Shown here piece after piece: positions 51,954 to 61,478 of a stretch of 64,000 nt of DNA. The DNA comes from Paracidovorax anthurii (GTDB lineage Bacteria > Pseudomonadota > Gammaproteobacteria > Burkholderiales > Burkholderiaceae_C). Both the position numbers and the translations under genes were made by a program. The first letter of the stretch is position 1, and each line of letters starts with the position of its first letter. Location: NCBI RefSeq assembly GCF_003269065.1, contig NZ_QLTA01000020.1:1-64000 (forward strand). The letters run 5' to 3'. The notes beneath the pieces are model-generated. The model was given only the letters and a program-made list of their open reading frames with translations. It made no database searches and was not told where the DNA came from.

Positions 51954-53682
51954 CGCCCTGGTCCTGTGTCACCCGGGCAAGCTCGTCCAGGGTGGTCATG
52001 CCCGCGGCAACCTTGCGCAAACCGTCCTCGTACAGGTTGAGCATGCCTCCCTGGGCGGCAAGTGCATTGAGGGCATTGGCATCCTTGCCTTCGATGATCG
52101 CGCGGCGCATGGGCTCATCGAGCACGAAAAGCTCATGGATCCCCGTGCGCCCCCGGTATCCGGAGCCCCGGCAATGCTCGCACCCCACGGCGCGGTAGAT
52201 GGCCTGCCCGAACGTGCTGAAACGCGCCAGGCCCGTGCTGCGCCGGACCTCCTCGCCCGGCTCGTAGGGCTCCTTGCAATGCTTGCACAGTGTCCGCACC
52301 AGGCGCTGGGCGAGCACGCCATTGACCGACGAGGTGATCAGGTACCCCTCCACCCCCATGTCCTTCATGCGGATGACCGCGCCTGCCGCGGTGTTGGTGT
52401 GCAGGGTGGAAAGCACCAGGTGGCCGGTAAGGGCCGACTGCACGGCGATCTGCGCGGTTTCGCCATCGCGCATTTCACCGATCATGATGATGTCGGGATC
52501 CTGGCGAAGGATGGAGCGCAGGGCGTTGGCGAAGGTCAGGTTGATCTGGGGATGCACCTGGATCTGGTTGATGCCCTCCAGCTGGTACTCCACCGGATCT
52601 TCCACGGTGATGATCTTGTTGGAGGTCGCGTCGATCTTCGACAGCGCCGCATACAGCGTGGTGGTCTTCCCCGAGCCGGTCGGCCCCGTGACCAGCAGGA
52701 TGCCGTGCGGCTTGGCCAGGAGCATGTTGAAGCGCTCCAGCGTGTCCTTCTCGAAACCCATGGTTTCCAGTTGCAGCCGCACGCTGGCACGGTCCAGCAC
52801 CCGCATGACCACGCTCTCGCCGTGCACCGTGGGCACGGTCGAGACCCGCAGATCCAGTTCGCGCCCCTTGACGCGCGTCTTGATGCGGCCATCCTGCGGC
52901 AAGCGCCGCTCGGCGATGTCCAGGTGGGCCAGCAGCTTGACGCGCGAATTCACGGCAGCGCTCAGGCGCGGAGGCACCAGCTCCCCCAGCTGGATCACAC
53001 CGTCCACCCGGTAGCGGACGTGCAGGCCGTCATCGAAGGGCTCCAGGTGGATGTCCGAGGCACGCAGGTCGATGACGCGGCCGATGATGGTGTTCACCAG
53101 GCGGATGACCGGCGCTTCGCTGGCCAGGTCCTTCAAGTGCTCGACGAAGTCGCCGCCATCGGAGCCATCGCCGAAGCCGTCATCAGCTTCGTCCTCGCCC
53201 CTCTGCTCCACGGGTTCCGCCAGGGCCTTCTCGATGTCGCTGTCCAGCGCCAGATGGGGTGCCACGGCATAGCCCGTGGCCAGTTGCAGCGCTTTGACGA
53301 CGAACTGATCCTGCGGCACCGCCATGGCCACATGCAGCCGGTCGTCGCTGACATACAGCGGATAGACGCTGTTGGCCTGCAGGAATTCAGGCAGCAGCCC
53401 CTCCACTTCCGGCATCAATTCCGGGAAGTCGCTGGCGGAAATCAGCGGGATGTCGAGCTGGCGCGAGAGCGCCTGGATGACATCCAGCTCGGAGACCAGC
53501 CCCAGCCGTACCAGCACGCGGCCGATCAGCCCTCCCATTTCCTGCTGGGCGGACAAAGCGCGCTCCAAATCGCGCGCGCTCAGCTTGCCCGACTGGACCA
53601 GCAACTCGCCCAAAGGGGCGCGCTGCGCGGTGGGCACTTCAGCTATCGGCTCTGTACGTTCGGGAAGGGTGTTCGTCGTCAT
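51946..53682 (-). CDS. gspE: Type II secretion ATPase GspE
   Basis: A 578-residue hexameric ATPase that powers the pseudopilus. N1E-like helices at residues ~20-150 are followed by an acidic, Gly-rich linker (~160-180). The ATPase core has Walker A GPTGSGKTT (333-341), an Asp box and the Walker B region DPDIIMIGEMRD (395-406). The zinc module has C466, C469, C501 and C504. ATG 53682 (MTTNTLPERTE) is supported by family length. It is the first gene of the operon; its promoter is expected in the 183 bp to the divergent glycosidase-like gene. Confidence 0.95.
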   Translation of the reverse strand: MTTNTLPERTEPIAEVPTAQRAPLGELLVQSGKLSARDLERALSAQQEMGGLIGRVLVRLGLVSELDVIQALSRQLDIPLISASDFPELMPEVEGLLPEFLQANSVYPLYVSDDRLHVAMAVPQDQFVVKALQLATGYAVAPHLALDSDIEKALAEPVEQRGEDEADDGFGDGSDGGDFVEHLKDLASEAPVIRLVNTIIGRVIDLRASDIHLEPFDDGLHVRYRVDGVIQLGELVPPRLSAAVNSRVKLLAHLDIAERRLPQDGRIKTRVKGRELDLRVSTVPTVHGESVVMRVLDRASVRLQLETMGFEKDTLERFNMLLAKPHGILLVTGPTGSGKTTTLYAALSKIDATSNKIITVEDPVEYQLEGINQIQVHPQINLTFANALRSILRQDPDIIMIGEMRDGETAQIAVQSALTGHLVLSTLHTNTAAGAVIRMKDMGVEGYLITSSVNGVLAQRLVRTLCKHCKEPYEPGEEVRRSTGLARFSTFGQAIYRAVGCEHCRGSGYRGRTGIHELFVLDEPMRRAIIEGKDANALNALAAQGGMLNLYEDGLRKVAAGMTTLDELARVTQDQGDA

Positions 53683-53865
53683 GAAAATGCTGGGAATGCC
53701 CGCGAAGGGACGGCGCAGCGGGGAGAGGATGAGAGGAAGAAAACCGGGCGCCCTGCGCGGGCCCAAGTGTAGCCGGGGCGTGCTCCATGCCCGCCACAGT
53801 CCTCCAAGCGTCGCTTACAGTCGCAGGCCACGCGCACAGCGCTTCCGGCGCACCTTCTCCACGCA

Positions 53866-55752
53866 ATGGCCCATCCCTTCCGCCCGACTTTCCTGCACTC
53901 CGCGATGATGCTCGCCGCCGCCAGCGTTCTTCTGGCCGGCGCGGGGGGCGCGCATCTCTTCCATCGGCTCGCCCCTGCCCCGCAGGCCCCACACGCGCCC
54001 AAGCTGCTGCTGGCGCCGATGATCGGGGTGATCGAGCCCTGCGTGCTGTCCACCGCAGACCTGCCGGCATCGATGGACGACCTGGGGCCGCTGTGCCGGG
54101 GGCCCCAGGGCTCCGCGGCAGCGCTGGTGGAGTCCACGCTGAAAGCCCTGCAGCCCGCAGCGCGCCCGGACGCCGGCGTGGAGCTTGGCTACACGCTGCC
54201 GGTCCCGCTGCTGCGACTTTTCCGGCAGGGCGAAGATGGCGGCTGGCGCATCGACGACGACATGGTCGGCCGGCTGGTACGCACCCTGATGGATGCGCCG
54301 CGCCCGGCCATCCTGTATCTGTTTTCCACCCATTTCTCGTCCCAGGCACCGATCGAGGAAACGCTGGCCGCCGACCCCTCGAACATGGGCCAGACCCGCG
54401 ACGGCCCCCTGGGCATGGACGACTACTACGACTCGAAGGTCTTCAACTGGACCTTTGCCACCACGCGCAACACGCTCACCGAACGGCGCGTGCAGGCCGT
54501 CCAGGCCGTGCTGGACGCGGCCTGCCGGATGGCGCCGCAGGACCGCGCCAAGATTCGCGGGGTCACGCTGCTGGGAGAGCTGCACCACCTGTTCCCGAAC
54601 TTCCAGGCCGGCATGGGCTTCGACGGCCCGTACCGTGTGACCGACTACAGCGCGGACTCGGTAGCGGGATTCCGTCGCTACCTGCGACAGGCCTTCGGCC
54701 GCATCGAGCAGCTCAACCGCGTGGTCGGCGCCGACTACGCCTCGTTCGACGAGGTGGTTCCGCCGTCGCGCGACATCCGCTTCGAGCCCCTTCGCCGCTA
54801 TACGGAGCACATCGACGCGTTCGCGCAGGGCACTCTTCCAGTCTCGGGCTGGGCCCATGTGGAAGGGGCCACGGCACGGCACCCCGCATGGGTGCACGTT
54901 TACCGCAACGGAGATTTCGTGGGCAGGACCGCCGTGCGGTGGGGCCGCCAGGACGTGCTGGCGGCCAAGCCCGAATTCGGCGATGCCAATACCGGCTGGC
55001 GCATCGATCTGGATTTCAAGCGCCTGCCTGCCGGCCTGCACCGGCTGGATGTCTTCCTGGAAGCATCGCCCGGAGCGCTCACGCACCTGGGCACGCGCGA
55101 CATCGCCATCATGGACCGCCAGCAAAGCACGCCACGGCTGCTGCCGCAGCACCCGCTGCCTGCCGCTACCCCACCCGGCGCCGCCGTGCAGGCGCACATC
55201 GATTCGCCGCAACCCAACGCGTCGTACTACTACAACCCCCTGGTCCCCCTGTGGCATGCGTTCCGGGCCCAGCAGGTGGTGGACTATCTGCGCTTCTTCG
55301 ATGCACAGGTGGCCCGCTCCTGCCTGCGCGACGTCCCGCGCTACACGCACCAGATCATTCCCTTCACCAATCCGAGCTGGGATGCCAACAAGTTCGCGAT
55401 CCAGGCATCGCTGCGCCCGCTGGACGGCATCCGCCTGGGCGTGAGCCTCTACGGCGAGCCGACCTATGGGCAGTCCTATTTCGACTGGCTGGCCCGCAGC
55501 GGGCAATCGCGCTACGGCATCACCGAATTTCACCCGCTGAAGGCCATGGACACGGCAGCCATGCAGCAGGTCTTCGAGCGGCATGCGCGGCATGGCGCGG
55601 AGTTTCTGTCGTTCTTCGTGGAGCCCCGCTGGCAGGGCGCCCTCGTGCCCCGGGGCCACAACATGTTCTCGTTCGACCCGGACAACGCGCAGTTCGGCTC
55701 CGACCGGCTCTACCGCTCCGTGCAGCGGGCGCTCGCGCCGCCAGCACGCTGA
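53866..55752 (+). CDS. Exported GH-A-like putative glycoside hydrolase with inserted beta domain
   Basis: A 628-residue protein with an N-terminal hydrophobic stretch (residues ~12-30), either a signal peptide or an anchor. Parts recall clan GH-A beta-galactosidase-like barrels. GVTLLGELHHLFPNF has a candidate acid/base at E238. FRRYLRQAFGRIEQLNRVVG and YASFDEVVPP match the usual GH42-like barrel segment at 269-300. YGITEFHPL has a candidate nucleophile at E554. Residues ~325-415 form an inserted beta-sandwich (SGWAHVEG to RLDVFLE). It is divergent from gspE and convergent with the rfbC side. Substrate unknown; it could be a type II secretion client. Confidence 0.5.
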   Translation: MAHPFRPTFLHSAMMLAAASVLLAGAGGAHLFHRLAPAPQAPHAPKLLLAPMIGVIEPCVLSTADLPASMDDLGPLCRGPQGSAAALVESTLKALQPAARPDAGVELGYTLPVPLLRLFRQGEDGGWRIDDDMVGRLVRTLMDAPRPAILYLFSTHFSSQAPIEETLAADPSNMGQTRDGPLGMDDYYDSKVFNWTFATTRNTLTERRVQAVQAVLDAACRMAPQDRAKIRGVTLLGELHHLFPNFQAGMGFDGPYRVTDYSADSVAGFRRYLRQAFGRIEQLNRVVGADYASFDEVVPPSRDIRFEPLRRYTEHIDAFAQGTLPVSGWAHVEGATARHPAWVHVYRNGDFVGRTAVRWGRQDVLAAKPEFGDANTGWRIDLDFKRLPAGLHRLDVFLEASPGALTHLGTRDIAIMDRQQSTPRLLPQHPLPAATPPGAAVQAHIDSPQPNASYYYNPLVPLWHAFRAQQVVDYLRFFDAQVARSCLRDVPRYTHQIIPFTNPSWDANKFAIQASLRPLDGIRLGVSLYGEPTYGQSYFDWLARSGQSRYGITEFHPLKAMDTAAMQQVFERHARHGAEFLSFFVEPRWQGALVPRGHNMFSFDPDNAQFGSDRLYRSVQRALAPPAR

Positions 55753-55794
55753 ACACGGTCGGCCTGCACCTCGGTTTTCCATCGCGCTGCGCGC

Positions 55795-56041
55795 CACCCG
55801 CAACGCATAAAACCAGCGCCGCGCCTCTTGTCCGGAGGCCGCGGAGCAGGCCATGCCAGCGGACGCCGTGGAGCGGGCTTGGCCCGGCCACCGGCGTCGT
55901 CCCCCTTCCCGCCGCGCTTAGCGCGGCGAGAGAAGGGGCTGAAGGCCGCGGCTCCAAGCCTGCCTGCGCAGGCTTGGACGGCCCTGAAGAGCTGCCGCCT
56001 CTGGCGGCTGCACCGAGGCGCGCAGCGCCACAGGGGGTTGT
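55795..56041 (-). repeat. Structured intergenic repeat, copy 2
   Basis: A 247-bp near-copy of 28531-28771, in the same orientation relative to the upstream minus-strand gene. It begins 10 nt after the rfbC stop. The compound hairpin here has a longer inner stem (55910-55917 with 55921-55928, loop TTA) than copy 1, with both arms changed together. The outer stem (55902-55908 with 55932-55938) and the perfect 10-bp stem (55954-55963 with 55968-55977) are unchanged. It fills nearly all the gap between rfbC and the convergent glycosidase-like gene. Confidence 0.8.
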
Positions 56042-56050
56042 GGCTTCATT

Positions 56051-56596
56051 TCAGGCAAAGACGTCGGCCTCGCGCAGGGCCGTGCCTTTCAGGTCCTTGG
56101 CGGACAGGCTGGGCTGGCCGTCGAAGCGCCAGTCGATCGCGAGGTCTGGATCGTCCCAGGCGATGCAGCGTTCATGCTCGGGCGCGTAGTAGTCGGTGGT
56201 CTTGTAGAGAAAGTCGGCGCTCTCGCTCAGCACCACGAATCCGTGGCCGAAGCCCGGGGGCACCCACATCTGGCGCTGGTTGTCCTCGCTCAGCTCCTCG
56301 CCAACCCACTGCCCGAACGTGGGCGAACTCTTGCGCAAGTCCACCGCCACGTCGAACACGGTGCCATGCACCACGCGCACCAGCTTGCCCTGCGGCTGCT
56401 GGAGCTGGTAGTGCAGCCCCCGCAGCACGCCACGGGCGCTGCGGCTGTGGTTGTCCTGCACGAAGGCATGGCGCGTGCCGGTGGCCTCGTCGAAGGCACG
56501 CTGGTTGAAGCTCTCAAAAAAGAAGCCGCGCGCATCACCGAACACCTTGGGCTCGATGACGACGACGTCGGGAATGCGGGTACGGATGACGTTCAT
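56051..56596 (-). CDS. rfbC: dTDP-4-dehydrorhamnose 3,5-epimerase
   Basis: A 181-residue cupin enzyme that epimerises dTDP-4-keto-6-deoxyglucose at C3 and C5. The catalytic-histidine region is GVLRGLHYQLQQPQGKLVRV (about residue 60), with the partner Asp in VDLRKSSPTFGQW. WVPPGFGHGFVVLSE and YKTTDYYAPEHERCI are family marks. It is the last gene of the rhamnose operon, 49 nt after the OGT-like gene. Also known as rmlC. Confidence 0.95.
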   Translation of the reverse strand: MNVIRTRIPDVVVIEPKVFGDARGFFFESFNQRAFDEATGTRHAFVQDNHSRSARGVLRGLHYQLQQPQGKLVRVVHGTVFDVAVDLRKSSPTFGQWVGEELSEDNQRQMWVPPGFGHGFVVLSESADFLYKTTDYYAPEHERCIAWDDPDLAIDWRFDGQPSLSAKDLKGTALREADVFA

Positions 56597-56645
56597 GGAA
56601 AGGCGCCAATGAAAAGACGAAAAAAGTTCAAGGGGACGGCGGCAG

Positions 56646-58457
56646 TCAATGCGATGCGGCGGCTTCTTCACGCATGGCGATGTGTTCCGGCGGCAGGCCG
56701 GCCCGCCAACGCTCATGCATCTGCTCGAAAGCCGATTCGAGATGCGCAGCGAAACGGCGCGCGTCGAAGAGCGGACTGCCCTCGCGCGCACCCGCCAGCC
56801 GGGCCCGCAGCGCCGCCAGCACCTTCGGTTCTTGCGCCAGCCGCAATGCCATGGACTCATAAGCCTGCACATCGTTCACGACGAGTTCCGGCATCTGCAG
56901 TGCCGTGAGCAGGCTGGCGGCGACGCGCCCGGCAAAGGATTCGCCGATGCAGGTCAGCACGGGCAGTCCGGCCCACAGTGCGTCGCTGGCCGTGGTGTGG
57001 GCATTGACGGGGAGGTTGTCCAGGAACAGGTCGGCGAGCGCGTGGCGCGCCAGATGGTCGGGCAGCGGCTTGCGCCGCGCGAAGACCAGGCGCTGCGGCG
57101 CCACGCCGCGCCGCTGCGCCTCGTGCCGCAGGTTCGCCTGCGCGGCGGCATGCTCGCCCAGCAGCCACAGGACGCTGCCCGGCACGGCGGCCAGAAGGCG
57201 CATCCAGGCATCGAAGAACTGCGGCGTGATCTTGTAGCTGCTGTTGAATGCGGCGAACACGAACCCGGTCTCGGGCAGCCCCTCCTGCGCGCGCGATGGC
57301 GCAGCGGCAGCGATCGGCCGCCGCCCATCGTTGACCTGGTAGCAGTGGGGCAGCTGCACGATGCGCTCGGCGTAATACCGGGCATGCTCCAGCGGAGTCA
57401 CCACGGGGTCTCCGATGATGTAGTCGAACACGTCCGTGCCCAGCGTGCCGGGGTAACCCAGGAAGTTGACCTGGATGGGCGCGGGCCGGTGCAGGAAGAT
57501 GCCCGGCCGGCCGTCCCGGGTGTAGCCCTTGAGGTCGACCGCGATGTCCACCTGCTCGCCGGCCATCACCCGGGCAATGGCGGCGGCCGTCATGTCGCGG
57601 GCCTCGATGAAGCGGTCGAATGCCCGCCGCAGCCGTGCGCGCATCGCGGACTGGTCCTCGCGCCCCAGCGAGACGGCGATGATTTCGAAGCGCGATCGAT
57701 CGTGCCGCTCGAAAAGCTCGGCCGCCAGGTAGGCGGTCGCATGCTCGTGGAAGTCGGCCGATACGTAGGCGATCCTGAGCCGCGGCGGGCGCCGCCGCGC
57801 ATGCGCCATGGGCCGGATGTCCTCGCGGGCCCGGATCTCGTCGATGAACGCCTGCGCGCAACGGCGGTGGAGCGCCGCATCGTCGCTGAAGGTGAGCGCC
57901 TCGAAGGGCAGCAGGCAAGGCCGTCCCTGCGCCAGCCCCTGGAGGATGCGCTGGCGCAAGGCGTCCAGGCCCGGCCAGTCGCAGGATTCGAGCTTGGCGC
58001 GCCACAGCCCCCCCAGCGCCGCGGCATGGTCGGGGTCTTGCTGCAGCACCGCCTCGAACGCCTGCACGGCCTCCGCGTGCCGCGATTGCGCCATCAGCAG
58101 GGTCGCGCGGGTGTGCAGCGCCGCCACATAGGCCGGCGCCCGGCCCAGGGCGTTGTCGCAGGCCGCCAGCGCGGCCTCGATCTCTCCCACGTCCTTGAGC
58201 GCATTGGCCAGGTTGTTCCAGGCGACGGGATCGGCGGGATGGATGCCCACGCTCTGCTGCAGCAGTTGCACGGCCTCCAGGGGCCGGCCGAGCTGCCCCG
58301 CCACGATGCCTGCGAGGTGCAGGGCCACCGGGTGGCGCGGCTGGCGCTGCAACACGCCGCGATAGACCGCCTCGGCCTGCACATGCCGGCCGGAGCGCTG
58401 CAGTTGCAGCCCGGAAAGCAGCTGGGCGTGGAAGGGATCGGGTGGGGCCGACGACAT
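56646..58457 (-). CDS. O-GlcNAc-transferase-like TPR glycosyltransferase (GT41)
   Basis: A 603-residue protein with N-terminal TPR repeats (residues ~8-170, for example WNNLANALKDVGEIEAALAA) and a C-terminal GT41 transferase part. Landmarks of the latter are AYVSADFHEHATAYLAAELF (~228-247), DLKGYTRDGRPGIFLHRPAP (~308), FNSSYKITPQFFDAW and FLDNLPVNAHTTASDALWAG (~482). Bacterial relatives glycosylate proteins or add sugars to surface glycans. It lies inside the rhamnose operon, 6 nt after rfbA and 49 nt before rfbC. No membrane helix was seen, so it should act in the cytosol. Confidence 0.8.
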   Translation of the reverse strand: MSSAPPDPFHAQLLSGLQLQRSGRHVQAEAVYRGVLQRQPRHPVALHLAGIVAGQLGRPLEAVQLLQQSVGIHPADPVAWNNLANALKDVGEIEAALAACDNALGRAPAYVAALHTRATLLMAQSRHAEAVQAFEAVLQQDPDHAAALGGLWRAKLESCDWPGLDALRQRILQGLAQGRPCLLPFEALTFSDDAALHRRCAQAFIDEIRAREDIRPMAHARRRPPRLRIAYVSADFHEHATAYLAAELFERHDRSRFEIIAVSLGREDQSAMRARLRRAFDRFIEARDMTAAAIARVMAGEQVDIAVDLKGYTRDGRPGIFLHRPAPIQVNFLGYPGTLGTDVFDYIIGDPVVTPLEHARYYAERIVQLPHCYQVNDGRRPIAAAAPSRAQEGLPETGFVFAAFNSSYKITPQFFDAWMRLLAAVPGSVLWLLGEHAAAQANLRHEAQRRGVAPQRLVFARRKPLPDHLARHALADLFLDNLPVNAHTTASDALWAGLPVLTCIGESFAGRVAASLLTALQMPELVVNDVQAYESMALRLAQEPKVLAALRARLAGAREGSPLFDARRFAAHLESAFEQMHERWRAGLPPEHIAMREEAAASH

Positions 58458-58463
58458 GCGCGC

Positions 58464-59339
58464 TCAGGCGCCCAGCAGGCGCAACAGATAGGCGCCGTAG
58501 CCGCTCTTGGCCAGGGGCGTGGCGAGGCGCTTCAACTGATCGTCGTCGATGAGCCCGTTGCGCCACGCGATCTCTTCGGGACAGGCGATCTTCAGGCCCT
58601 GCCGGTGCTCCAGCGTGGCGATGAACTGCCCGGCCTCCAGCAGGCTCTCGTGCGTGCCGGTATCGAGCCAGGCATAGCCCCGGCCCATGATCTCGACGTG
58701 CAAGGCCTCGCGCTCCAGGTAGAGGCGGTTGAGGTCGGTGATTTCGAGTTCGCCGCGCGCGGAGGGCTTCAGGCTGGCGGCCAATTCCGTCACCCGCTCG
58801 TCGTAGAAATACAGCCCGGTGACGGCATAGCTGGATTTGGGTGCCTTGGGCTTTTCCTCGATGGAGAGCACCTTGCCCCGGTCGTCGAATTCGGCCACGC
58901 CGTAGCGCTCGGGATCGTGCACGTGGTAGGCGAACACGCTCGCGCCCTGATCGCGCTGCATGGCGCTGCGCAGCAGGTCCTCGAAATCGTGCCCATGGAA
59001 GATGTTGTCGCCCAGCACCAGGGCGCTGGGGCTGCCGTCCAGGAAGTCCTTGCCTATCAGGAATGCCTGGGCCAGCCCGTCGGGGCTGGGCTGGACGGCA
59101 TAGCTCAGCTCGACACCCCATTGGCTGCCATCGCCCAGCAGTTGCTGGAAGCGGGGCGTGTCCTGCGGCGTGCTGATGACGAGGATCTCCCGGATGCCCG
59201 CCAGCATCAGCGTGCTCAGGGGGTAGTAGATCATCGGCTTGTCATACACCGGCAGGAGCTGCTTGCTGATGGCCAGCGTCGCGGGGTGCAGACGGGTGCC
59301 AGAACCTCCGGCGAGGATGATGCCCTTGCGTGCGGTCAT
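58464..59339 (-). CDS. rfbA: Glucose-1-phosphate thymidylyltransferase
   Basis: A 291-residue nucleotidyltransferase that makes dTDP-glucose from dTTP and glucose-1-phosphate. The nucleotide-binding loop is [16 protein letters not shown] (residues 6-21), followed by [20 protein letters not shown]. Later marks are [11 protein letters not shown] and [10 protein letters not shown]. It is read after rfbD with a 22-nt gap. Also known as rmlA. Confidence 0.95.
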   Translation of the reverse strand: MTARKGIILAGGSGTRLHPATLAISKQLLPVYDKPMIYYPLSTLMLAGIREILVISTPQDTPRFQQLLGDGSQWGVELSYAVQPSPDGLAQAFLIGKDFLDGSPSALVLGDNIFHGHDFEDLLRSAMQRDQGASVFAYHVHDPERYGVAEFDDRGKVLSIEEKPKAPKSSYAVTGLYFYDERVTELAASLKPSARGELEITDLNRLYLEREALHVEIMGRGYAWLDTGTHESLLEAGQFIATLEHRQGLKIACPEEIAWRNGLIDDDQLKRLATPLAKSGYGAYLLRLLGA

Positions 59340-59361
59340 GGTGCTGTGTGGGGGTTGCGTC

Positions 59362-60252
59362 TCAAAGGATTTCCGCGAGCATGCGGGCGATGCCCGCCTG
59401 CCAGTGCGGCAGCGTCAGGCCGAAAGTGGTCTGGAAGCGGCGCGTGTCCAGCCGCGAGTTGTGCGGGCGCACGGCGGGCGTGGGAAACGCGCTGGTGGGC
59501 ACGGCGGCCACGTCCCGGGCCGCGATTTTCAGGCCCGGCTGCAGGCGCTGCGCCTGCTCGATCACATAGCTGGCGTATGCGTGCCAGTGGGTTTCGCCGG
59601 CTGCCACGAGGTGGTAGAGGCCGGCGTCCCCGGGCCGCTGGTGCAGGTGGCGGATGGCGTGGGCCGTGGCATCGGCCAGCAGGTCGGCTCCCGTCGGGGC
59701 GCCCCACTGGTCGTCGATGACGGTGAGCCGCTCGCGCTCCTGCGCCAGCCGCAGCATGGTCTTGGCGAAATTGCCGCCGCGCGCCGCATAGACCCAGCTC
59801 GTGCGCAGGATGAGGTGGCGTGCGCCGCTGGCCTGGATGAGCTGCTCGCCTTCGAGCTTGGTGCGGCCATAGACCGAGAGGGGCGCGGGCGTGTCGGTCT
59901 CCGCCCAGGGGCGGGTGCCGCTGCCATCGAAGACGTAGTCGGTGCTGTAGTGCACCAGCCAGGCGCCCAGGCGGGCGGCCTCTTCGGCCAGCACGCCGGG
60001 CGTGGTGGCGTTGAGCATGCGCGCCAGATCGGGCTCGCTCTCGGCCTTGTCCACCGCGGTGTGGGCGGCGGCATTCACGATGACGTCGGGCCGCAGGGCG
60101 CGCACGGTGGCGGCCACGTCGGCGGGGCGGGAGAAATCCCCGCAGTGCCCGGTGCTGTCGAAGTCGAGCGCCGTGACGGTGCCCAGCACGGACAGGCTGC
60201 GCTGCAGTTCCCAGCCGACCTGCCCGCCCTTGCCGAAGAGCAGGATGTTCAT
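59362..60252 (-). CDS. rfbD: dTDP-4-dehydrorhamnose reductase
   Basis: A 296-residue short-chain reductase that gives dTDP-L-rhamnose. The NAD(P)-binding motif is [17 protein letters not shown] at the N-terminus, with the catalytic Tyr/Lys in [12 protein letters not shown] and [15 protein letters not shown] later. ATG 60252 overlaps the rfbB stop. Also known as rmlD. Confidence 0.95.
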   Translation of the reverse strand: MNILLFGKGGQVGWELQRSLSVLGTVTALDFDSTGHCGDFSRPADVAATVRALRPDVIVNAAAHTAVDKAESEPDLARMLNATTPGVLAEEAARLGAWLVHYSTDYVFDGSGTRPWAETDTPAPLSVYGRTKLEGEQLIQASGARHLILRTSWVYAARGGNFAKTMLRLAQERERLTVIDDQWGAPTGADLLADATAHAIRHLHQRPGDAGLYHLVAAGETHWHAYASYVIEQAQRLQPGLKIAARDVAAVPTSAFPTPAVRPHNSRLDTRRFQTTFGLTLPHWQAGIARMLAEIL

Positions 60253-61331
60253 GCGGCGGCTTCCGTGGCGGCGGCCTGCCGGTAGTGCAGGTCCACCCAA
60301 TCGCGGTAGGCGCCGCTGGTCACGGCCTCGGCCCAGTCACCGTGGGCGAGGTACCACTCCACGGTCTTGCGGATGCCGGTTTCGAAGGTTTCCGCGGGCT
60401 TCCAGCCCAGTTCGCGCTCGATCTTGCGTGCATCGATGGCGTAGCGCCGGTCGTGCCCCGGGCGGTCCTTCACGTAGGTGATCTGGCTGGCATAGCGCTG
60501 GCCGCCGGCGCGGGGGCGCAGCTCGTCCAGCAGCGCGCAGATGGTCTGCACGATTTCGATGTTGGGCTTCTCGTTCCAGCCGCCCACGTTGTAGGTCTCG
60601 CCGGGCCGGCCCGCCTGGAGCACGCGCCGGATCGCGCTGCAGTGGTCGCGCACATAGAGCCAGTCGCGGATCTGCATGCCGTCGCCGTACACGGGCAGGG
60701 GCTTGCCGGCCAGCGCGTTCACGATCATCAGCGGGATGAGCTTCTCGGGGAAGTGGAAGGGCCCGTAGTTGTTGCTGCAATTGGTGGTGAGCACCGGCAG
60801 GCCGTAGGTGTGGTGCCAGGCGCGCACGAGGTGGTCGCTGGCCGCCTTGCTGGCCGAGTACGGGCTGTTGGGCTCGTAGGCGTGGGCTTCGGTGAACGCC
60901 GGGGCCTGCGGCCCGAGCGTGCCGTACACCTCGTCGGTGGACACGTGCAGGAAGCGAAAGGCGGCGCGCTCGCCCTCGGGCAGGGACTGCCAGTGCTGCC
61001 GCACCGCCTCCAGGAGCCGGAACGTGCCGACCACGTTCGTCTGGATGAAGTCCTCCGGCCCGTGGATGGAGCGGTCCACGTGCGATTCGGCCGCGAAGTT
61101 CACGACGGCGCGCGGCCGGTGCCCGGCCAGCAGCCGCGCGACGAGGTCCTTGTCGCCGATGTCGCCCTGCACGAAGACGTGGCGGCCATCGCCTTGCAGG
61201 GAGGCGAGGTTCTGCAGGTTGCCCGCGTAGGTGAGTTTGTCCAGATTGACCACGGGCTCGTCGCCAGAAGCCAGCCAGTCGAGAACGAAATTGGCGCCGA
61301 TGAAGCCCGCGCCGCCAGTGACCAGAATCAT
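60249..61331 (-). CDS. rfbB: dTDP-glucose 4,6-dehydratase
   Basis: A 360-residue extended SDR that converts dTDP-glucose to dTDP-4-keto-6-deoxyglucose. It has [17 protein letters not shown] (4-20), the TDE motif in [19 protein letters not shown] (catalytic Tyr/Lys) and [15 protein letters not shown]. It is the first gene of the rhamnose operon. A CGTTAC-N8-GTAACG dyad lies about 55 nt upstream. Also known as rmlB. Confidence 0.95.
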   Translation of the reverse strand: MILVTGGAGFIGANFVLDWLASGDEPVVNLDKLTYAGNLQNLASLQGDGRHVFVQGDIGDKDLVARLLAGHRPRAVVNFAAESHVDRSIHGPEDFIQTNVVGTFRLLEAVRQHWQSLPEGERAAFRFLHVSTDEVYGTLGPQAPAFTEAHAYEPNSPYSASKAASDHLVRAWHHTYGLPVLTTNCSNNYGPFHFPEKLIPLMIVNALAGKPLPVYGDGMQIRDWLYVRDHCSAIRRVLQAGRPGETYNVGGWNEKPNIEIVQTICALLDELRPRAGGQRYASQITYVKDRPGHDRRYAIDARKIERELGWKPAETFETGIRKTVEWYLAHGDWAEAVTSGAYRDWVDLHYRQAAATEAAA

Positions 61332-61384
61332 GGAGTTGTCGCTTGGAAAGAGCCGGTGTGGCAGAACACGGCATTATCCCATTG

Positions 61385-61404
61385 CGTTACAAACCGCCGT
61401 AACG
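61385..61404. promoter_or_regulatory. CGTTAC-N8-GTAACG dyad upstream of rfbB
   Basis: A perfect 6-bp inverted repeat with an 8-nt spacer lies in the divergent 147-bp region between rfbB and the phasin gene. A similar pair with a 9-nt spacer occurs at 14615-14635 upstream of the bactofilin gene. A regulator-binding site is possible; there is no further support. Confidence 0.3.
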
Positions 61405-61478
61405 AGGCGCAAGCGAGCGGCGTAGAGTGTCGGACAGGCCCGCCCCGGGCCCCCGGCACGCAGGAAAGGAGACACGCG

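Noticed and set aside
56649..59720. 1023-codon plus-strand frame
   Set aside because: Antisense to the OGT-like gene and rfbA; no motif.
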